From CAYWBI01 sp964456445 (lineage in GTDB: Bacteria > Calditrichota > Calditrichia > Calditrichales > J004), in NCBI GenBank assembly GCA_964456445.1, contig CAYWBI010000121.1, forward strand, positions 1 through 11,360: a stretch of DNA of 11,360 nt, given 5' to 3'. How positions within the stretch are numbered: the first letter of the stretch is position 1; every line of letters starts with the position of its first letter. The position numbers and the translations under genes were made by a program. The notes under the pieces were generated by a model. The model was not told where the DNA came from. It saw only the letters and a program-made list of their open reading frames with translations, and searched no databases. Positions 7,268 through 11,360 of this stretch are shown one piece after another.

Positions 7268-9217
7268 ATGAAAAAAATTCTCTTTACCGGCAGTCTTATC
7301 GTTCTTCCAATCCTATTCCTGGCTCTGCTGGAAGGCTTGTTACGCCTGAGCGGCTATGGGGATGGCTATTCCCTCTTTACGCAAAAAGCCGGTTTCTATC
7401 ATACCAACCAGAACTTTGCCCGTAAATATTTTTCATCAAGGGACATCACGGTTCCGCAACTGATCGCCCAACAATTCCCAATAAAAAAACCGGACAATAC
7501 GCTGCGCATCGTGGCATTGGGGGGTTCAACCACGGCCGGATTCCCCTATGACGTCAATATAGGCTTTGCCGCGATGTTGCGCGAGCATCTGCAAACAGAC
7601 AACCCGGACAAAAACATCGAAGTCATCAACCTGGGTATATCGGCCGTAAACTCCCATACGGTTTTGGATATGTTGGATCAGGTTTGGAAAATCCAACCGG
7701 ATTTATTTATAATTTATATGGGGCACAATGAATTTTACGGCGCATTGGGACTTGCATCCAGTCAATCGATCGGCGGGAATCGTGCCCTGATCCGTTTTAC
7801 GCTTTGGCTGCGTGGGTTACGATTTTATCAGTTGCTGCAAAATGGCATAAACGCCCTGCGCCCTGCCCAACCGGACAAAAAACGGATGGAATCATTGATG
7901 ACCCGTATGATCGGTAAGGCTCAGATAAAACATAACAACCCGGATTACCGAATAACACTCAACAACTTTCGTGCAAACTTAGAGGATATCATTACCGAAA
8001 TAAAACAACATCATATCCCGCTGGTCCTGAGCCGGGTAGCCAGTAACCTGCGCGATCAATATCCGTTTGGTCAATCTCCGGAATTAGAGACGAACGCCCG
8101 GCTTAAAGATTTATATCGGCAGGGGAGAGCGTTGGAAAAAGACGCGCAATGGCAGGGGGCAATTTCGGCCTATCAAAAAATTTTGGGGCAGGATTCCCTG
8201 ATTGCCGAAGCATTTTATCATCTGGGAAATTGCTATCTTGGCCTGAACAATGTGGAAAAGGCCCGGGCTTTTTATCAGGCGGCGCGGGACTATGACCTGA
8301 TTCCCTTCCGGGCGCCTTCCGGTATCAACACCATCATCCATGAAACGGCTCAAAAATATCAAATCCCACTGCTTCGGGCCGATGCGCTCTTTGAACAGTA
8401 TGCACAAAACGGCGTCCCGGGTACGGATCTTTTTCTTGAACACCTGCACCCCAACCAAAAGGGTTATGCCTTGCTTGCTTCGGGATTTGAGGCCATGCTG
8501 CCCCAATCGGGACTGCCCATAAAAGTTGTTTTTCGGCACGGCGTCCGGGCAAGCATCTCCGGTCTTTCTTTTACCGCTCTGGACCGGCGGATTGGCGAAC
8601 TTAAAGCCAAATCCCTTTTCCCCGGCTTCCCTTTTAACGGACGTTCGGCGCTGCATGACACCCTGCCCTGCCCTGCCGAGGTAAGCGCTATCGCCAATGC
8701 ACATATCCACCGTGAGCTGTTTTGGGACGCCGCTCATTTTAAACTTGGCGCATTATATACCAGGCAAAACAAGGATAGCCTGGCGCTCCGTGAATACCGG
8801 GCCGTGTTTGTAAACGATCCGGACAATCCGTCGGCTTTGTATAAAATCGGTGATATTTATAGCTCCATGCAAAAATACGCCATGGCCGTCGGGTTTTATA
8901 ACCGTGCATTGGAGGCCACTCCGGATCAGGCTTATCTTTTCGCCAAACTTGGCAAGACCGAGATGACCGCCGGGAAAACCGGAAAAGCGCTTCTTGCACT
9001 GGAAAGGGTTATCCGTTTAGAGAAAAAACATAAATCCATAAAGGATTCCGATATGAAGGTTTTATATTATTTATTAGGTATCGGATATGCGCGTCAGGGA
9101 AAAACGGTAAAAGCAAAAGACGCCGCAAATATGGCGCTGGGGATCGACGGCGCTTTTTTCCCCGCCTGGGAACTCAAAAACAAATTAAAAAGTATCGCCA
9201 TTCAGCGTCCCAATTGA
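7268..9217 (+). CDS. Membrane-anchored SGNH/GDSL-type hydrolase with inserted and C-terminal TPR repeats
   Basis: This is probably an extracytoplasmic serine hydrolase or acyl-esterase-like protein. With the ATG at 7268 it has 649 residues; an in-frame GTG at 7220 would add 16 residues before the obvious signal-anchor MKKILFTGSLIVLPILFLAL, so 7268 is preferred. SGNH landmarks are block I GGSTTAG (Ser87), block II INLGISAVNS, block III MGHNE (Asn154) and block V LEHLHPN (His394, with Glu391 replacing the usual Asp). TPR-like helices (~275-345) sit between blocks III and V, and a second TPR array fills ~485-645 (HFKLGALYTRQNK, ALYKIGDIYSSMQKY, AYLFAKLGKTE, LLGIGYARQGK). It is divergent from the carbamoyltransferase operon, suggesting a shared pathway. 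Its last 16 bp overlap the convergent transporter gene. The substrate is unknown. Confidence 0.85.
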   Translation: MKKILFTGSLIVLPILFLALLEGLLRLSGYGDGYSLFTQKAGFYHTNQNFARKYFSSRDITVPQLIAQQFPIKKPDNTLRIVALGGSTTAGFPYDVNIGFAAMLREHLQTDNPDKNIEVINLGISAVNSHTVLDMLDQVWKIQPDLFIIYMGHNEFYGALGLASSQSIGGNRALIRFTLWLRGLRFYQLLQNGINALRPAQPDKKRMESLMTRMIGKAQIKHNNPDYRITLNNFRANLEDIITEIKQHHIPLVLSRVASNLRDQYPFGQSPELETNARLKDLYRQGRALEKDAQWQGAISAYQKILGQDSLIAEAFYHLGNCYLGLNNVEKARAFYQAARDYDLIPFRAPSGINTIIHETAQKYQIPLLRADALFEQYAQNGVPGTDLFLEHLHPNQKGYALLASGFEAMLPQSGLPIKVVFRHGVRASISGLSFTALDRRIGELKAKSLFPGFPFNGRSALHDTLPCPAEVSAIANAHIHRELFWDAAHFKLGALYTRQNKDSLALREYRAVFVNDPDNPSALYKIGDIYSSMQKYAMAVGFYNRALEATPDQAYLFAKLGKTEMTAGKTGKALLALERVIRLEKKHKSIKDSDMKVLYYLLGIGYARQGKTVKAKDAANMALGIDGAFFPAWELKNKLKSIAIQRPN

Positions 9218-9951
9218 GATGTCCTGGCGGATTCTTCTATAAGCTTATGCGCCGTCTCCTTGCCGAGATAGCGATCGATTAGCCCATGGCCGAGATAAAT
9301 AAGGGGCGTTACCAGAATGGCGATAACCAGTTTATAGCTATAGTTGGTGATGGCAAAGCCGAGAAACTGCGAAAGGTTTATCTTACCCGGCAGATAAAAA
9401 GCGATCGCAAGAATGACAAAACTGTCCACAAATTGAGAAACAATTGTTGAGCCGGTTGCCCTCAGCCATAACATCCGTCCGCCCGTTCGGCTACGGAACA
9501 TATGGAATACCAATACATCCACCATCTGACTGACGATAAAGGCCACAATGCTGCCGACAATGATCCACATGGATTGACTGAGCACCATGTGGTATGCTTC
9601 ATCACTCACGGGAGAAATGCCTTCCGCGGCATCGGGCAACATGGTCAGGAAGATGATCATAAAAATATAAAGGATCATGATTACGGCAATGTTGGTTATT
9701 TGCCGCACCCCGCGTTTGCCAAAATATTCGTTTATCAAATCGGTTGAAAGAAAAACTATCGGCCAGGGAATAACGCCTACGCTGAGAATAAACGGGCCAA
9801 CCTGGGTTTTAAAAAAGCCAAAATGCAGCAAAAAATTAAAGGATGGATCACCCAGCACAACAAGTTTTCCGCCAATAATTTCGGCGATAATGGCATTGGC
9901 CACAAAAAATGTCGCCAGGAACAGAAAGAGTTTTTCTTTTTTGGATTTCAT
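9202..9951 (-). CDS. yhhQ: Queuosine precursor transporter, YhhQ/VUT (DUF165) family
   Basis: This inner-membrane protein is expected to import a queuosine precursor (preQ0 or preQ1 in known members) for tRNA modification. It has 249 residues, normal for the family, and is almost entirely hydrophobic helices. Family landmarks are the STDLINEYFGKRGVR loop (69-83), SQMVDVLVFHMF (141-152), LRATGSTIVSQFVDS (163-177) and NYSYKLVIAILVTPLIYLGH (203-222). It starts at the ATG at 9951, with no strong Shine-Dalgarno. serC lies 98 bp upstream on the same strand, so co-transcription is possible, but a TTTCAA-N5-TTGAAA inverted repeat just upstream may mark its own control. No other queuosine gene is in the window. 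The family assignment is firm; whether the substrate is preQ0, preQ1 or queuine cannot be told. Confidence 0.9.
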   Translation of the reverse strand: MKSKKEKLFLFLATFFVANAIIAEIIGGKLVVLGDPSFNFLLHFGFFKTQVGPFILSVGVIPWPIVFLSTDLINEYFGKRGVRQITNIAVIMILYIFMIIFLTMLPDAAEGISPVSDEAYHMVLSQSMWIIVGSIVAFIVSQMVDVLVFHMFRSRTGGRMLWLRATGSTIVSQFVDSFVILAIAFYLPGKINLSQFLGFAITNYSYKLVIAILVTPLIYLGHGLIDRYLGKETAHKLIEESARTSQLGR

Positions 9952-9970
9952 CCGCGCTGCTTTATATATA

Positions 9971-9987
9971 TTTCAACTTATTTGAAA
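9971..9987. promoter_or_regulatory. Inverted repeat TTTCAA-N5-TTGAAA upstream of the transporter gene
   Basis: Perfect 6-bp arms (9971-9976 and 9982-9987) separated by CTTAT lie 19 bp upstream of the yhhQ-like start codon, next to a TATATATAAA stretch that could serve as a -10 region. It may be an operator, or chance in AT-rich DNA. Confidence 0.3.
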
Positions 9988-10049
9988 GGAATATCCATGA
10001 TTCATTCATCATACCCTGTTCTATCAGCCCAAAAACAGATACGGACGGT

Positions 10050-11129
10050 TTAGCCCTTGCTGCGCTCAAACTCTTTCATAAAGTCCACTAAAAACTGTAC
10101 CGACTCCGGTGATACGGCATTATAGATGGAGGCGCGGATACCGCCAACCGAACGGTGGCCTTTTACACCGATGATATTATTTTTTAATGCCTCGGCAATA
10201 AAAAGTTTTTCCAAATCTTCCGAGGGCAGGCGAAATGGAACATTCATCCTGGAACGGCTATCCGGGCGGACGGTACCCCGGTAAAAATCACTGGCGTCGA
10301 TGGCGCCGTAAAGCAGATCGGCTTTTTTCCTGTTCATTTTTTCGATGGCCTCGATGCCGCCTTTTTTCTGCATCCATTCCAAAACCAGCTTGATGATATA
10401 AATGCCAAAGGTGGGCGGCGTGTTGTACATGGAGCCTTTGCCGGCAATGATGTTATAGTTTTCCATCGTGGGGAGATCGGCAGGACTTTTGGCCAAAATT
10501 TCGTCCTTGACAATTACTATGGTAACGCCCGACGGCCCCATGTTCTTTTGGGCGCCGGCATATATCAAACTAAATTTACTTACGTCCACCTTGCGGCTGT
10601 TGATGTCCGATGACATATCACAAACCAATTGTACATCACCCGTATCCGGGTAGCTTTGCCATTCCGATCCGTAAATGGTATTGTTGGATGTAATATGCAG
10701 GTACGCCGCGCCCGGGGTTATTTTAAAATCTTGCGGAATGTAGGAAAAATGATCATCTTCCGATGAGGCGATGACCGCGTGTTTTTTACCGATTTTTTTT
10801 ATTTCAGCGATGGCTTTTGTGGACCAGACGCCGGTGTTTATATAATCGGCATGATCATTGGGGCCAAGAAGGTTTAGGGGTACAGCGGAAAATTGCAGCG
10901 TGGCGCCGCCCTGCATAAAAAGCACCTGATAGCCATCGGGGATGCCCATCACTTCTTTCATCAGACGCTCGGCGTCATGGATAATACCGTCAAAGGTTTT
11001 ACCACGATGGCTCATCTCCATCACCGAGAGGCCTTCGCCCTTATAGCTGATCAGGTCTTTTTGAACTTCTTCCAAAACTTCCAACGGCAGGGCGGCGGGC
11101 CCGGCGCTAAAATTATGAATTCTAAACAT
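10050..11129 (-). CDS. serC: Phosphoserine aminotransferase
   Basis: This cytoplasmic pyridoxal-phosphate enzyme converts 3-phosphohydroxypyruvate and glutamate to O-phosphoserine and 2-oxoglutarate in serine synthesis, and in many bacteria also acts in pyridoxal-phosphate synthesis. It has 359 residues, the normal length. The N-terminus FSAGPAALP is diagnostic, followed by VMEMSHRGK, FMQGGATLQFSAVPLNLL and YINTGVWSTKA. CDMSSDINSRKVDVSKF precedes the Schiff-base lysine Lys195 in YAGAQKNMGPSG, and the C-terminal region has HRSVGGIRASIYNAV. The ATG at 11129 is supported by AAGGAG 8 nt upstream. serA, often adjacent elsewhere, is not in the window; the next gene on the strand is the yhhQ-like transporter. 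No intrinsic terminator is seen between them. Confidence 0.97.
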   Translation of the reverse strand: MFRIHNFSAGPAALPLEVLEEVQKDLISYKGEGLSVMEMSHRGKTFDGIIHDAERLMKEVMGIPDGYQVLFMQGGATLQFSAVPLNLLGPNDHADYINTGVWSTKAIAEIKKIGKKHAVIASSEDDHFSYIPQDFKITPGAAYLHITSNNTIYGSEWQSYPDTGDVQLVCDMSSDINSRKVDVSKFSLIYAGAQKNMGPSGVTIVIVKDEILAKSPADLPTMENYNIIAGKGSMYNTPPTFGIYIIKLVLEWMQKKGGIEAIEKMNRKKADLLYGAIDASDFYRGTVRPDSRSRMNVPFRLPSEDLEKLFIAEALKNNIIGVKGHRSVGGIRASIYNAVSPESVQFLVDFMKEFERSKG

Positions 11130-11137
11130 GGTTGATA

Positions 11138-11143
11138 CTCCTT
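11138..11143 (-). promoter_or_regulatory. Shine-Dalgarno site of serC
   Basis: AAGGAG on the minus strand stands 8 nt before the serC ATG. It is the strongest ribosome-binding site in the window and fixes the serC start; the other genes have weak or no such site. Confidence 0.8.
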
Positions 11144-11360
11144 CTTTTCCGGAAATATTTTATGAATGGTTTAATTTAATAAATTTAACGCTCGATTAGA
11201 ACTTAAATCGTTCACTCTTGTCATTTTTCCATAAAACGGGATTGTAGATTAGAAAAGAATCCAGCAATCCGGCATGGGGAAAGGTTTTACCGCCAAGGCG
11301 CCGAATAATTAATAATTAATAATGAAGAATTAATAATTACCCTGGGGTTTCACGGGAGAG
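11144..11360. other. AT-rich non-coding region upstream of serC with repeat-like end
   Basis: No gene is visible. The serC promoter should lie in 11144-11230, but no clear -35/-10 pair stands out in this AT-rich DNA. From about 11280 the sequence looks repetitive: GGAAAGGTTTTACCGCC recalls the AAAGGTTTCTCACC end of repeat copies A and B, CCGCCAAGGCGCC recalls widespread ACCGCAAAGGCGC intergenic motifs, and 11304-11339 is an AATTAATAATTAATAAT run. Confidence 0.5.
11304..11339. repeat. AATTAATAATTAATAAT low-complexity repeat
   Basis: The short unit ATTAATA is repeated, interrupted once by GAAG, and then resumes as ATTAATAATTA. It is probably intergenic low-complexity DNA of the kind that accompanies dispersed repeats; no function is evident. 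Confidence 0.6.

Noticed and set aside
9997..10053. 18-residue plus-strand ORF (ATG at 9997) preceded by AAAGGA
   Set aside because: The spacing is plausible but the ORF has no recognisable content, ends over the serC stop region and has no plus-strand gene after it for a leader peptide to control.
11193..11210. CGATT-N8-AATCG inverted repeat upstream of serC
   Set aside because: The arms are only 5 bp in AT-rich DNA, which is easily expected by chance, and no promoter could be placed relative to it.

Overview
The window most likely comes from a bacterium of the Fibrobacterota-Chlorobiota-Bacteroidota (FCB) group, something like Calditrichota, Ignavibacteriota or a KSB1-type lineage. The main clue is the C-terminus of the first protein: the YxLGQNYPNPFNP...GxYxYRLxxG...KKLLLVK pattern is the Por-secretion (type IX) sorting domain typical of those phyla. 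Intergenic DNA full of GTCAT-type dispersed repeats and CTTTTTTC tracts, and mostly weak Shine-Dalgarno signals, fit the same picture. A species cannot be named from the sequence.

Layout. Positions 1-4206 (+) hold a 1401-residue secreted multidomain protein, probably cut at its 5' end. It has a clan GH-A (TIM-barrel) glycoside hydrolase-like domain, a beta-propeller-like middle, a beta-rich domain and a type IX sorting domain, and is followed by a clear intrinsic terminator (4235-4264). Positions 4265-4917 have no gene; they hold at least five diverged copies of one ~60-bp dispersed repeat, two of them facing each other as a large imperfect hairpin. On the minus strand, 7141 to 4918, lies a two-gene operon: a NodU/CmcH/SxtI-type O-carbamoyltransferase and an SxtJ-type small membrane protein, with overlapping ends. 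Transcribed divergently from it is an SGNH hydrolase with TPR repeats (7268-9217, +). Its 3' end overlaps by 16 bp the convergent end of a YhhQ/VUT-type queuosine-precursor transporter (9951-9202, -). Upstream of the transporter on the same strand is serC (11129-10050, -), with a strong Shine-Dalgarno. The last ~220 bp are non-coding, AT-rich and contain further repeat-like sequence.

How the genes fit together. The carbamoyltransferase, SxtJ-like protein and SGNH/TPR protein look like one accessory module. The first should carbamoylate a hydroxyl on a small molecule or glycan, SxtJ is its usual membrane companion, and the SGNH protein is membrane-anchored with a serine-hydrolase-type active site. 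The substrate is not visible in the sequence. serC and yhhQ are housekeeping (serine/pyridoxal-phosphate synthesis; tRNA queuosine salvage) and may share a transcript. The most striking observations are the sharp base-composition break inside the glycosidase gene near 2280, which coincides with a domain boundary, the dispersed repeat cluster, and the TPR insertion inside the SGNH catalytic domain.
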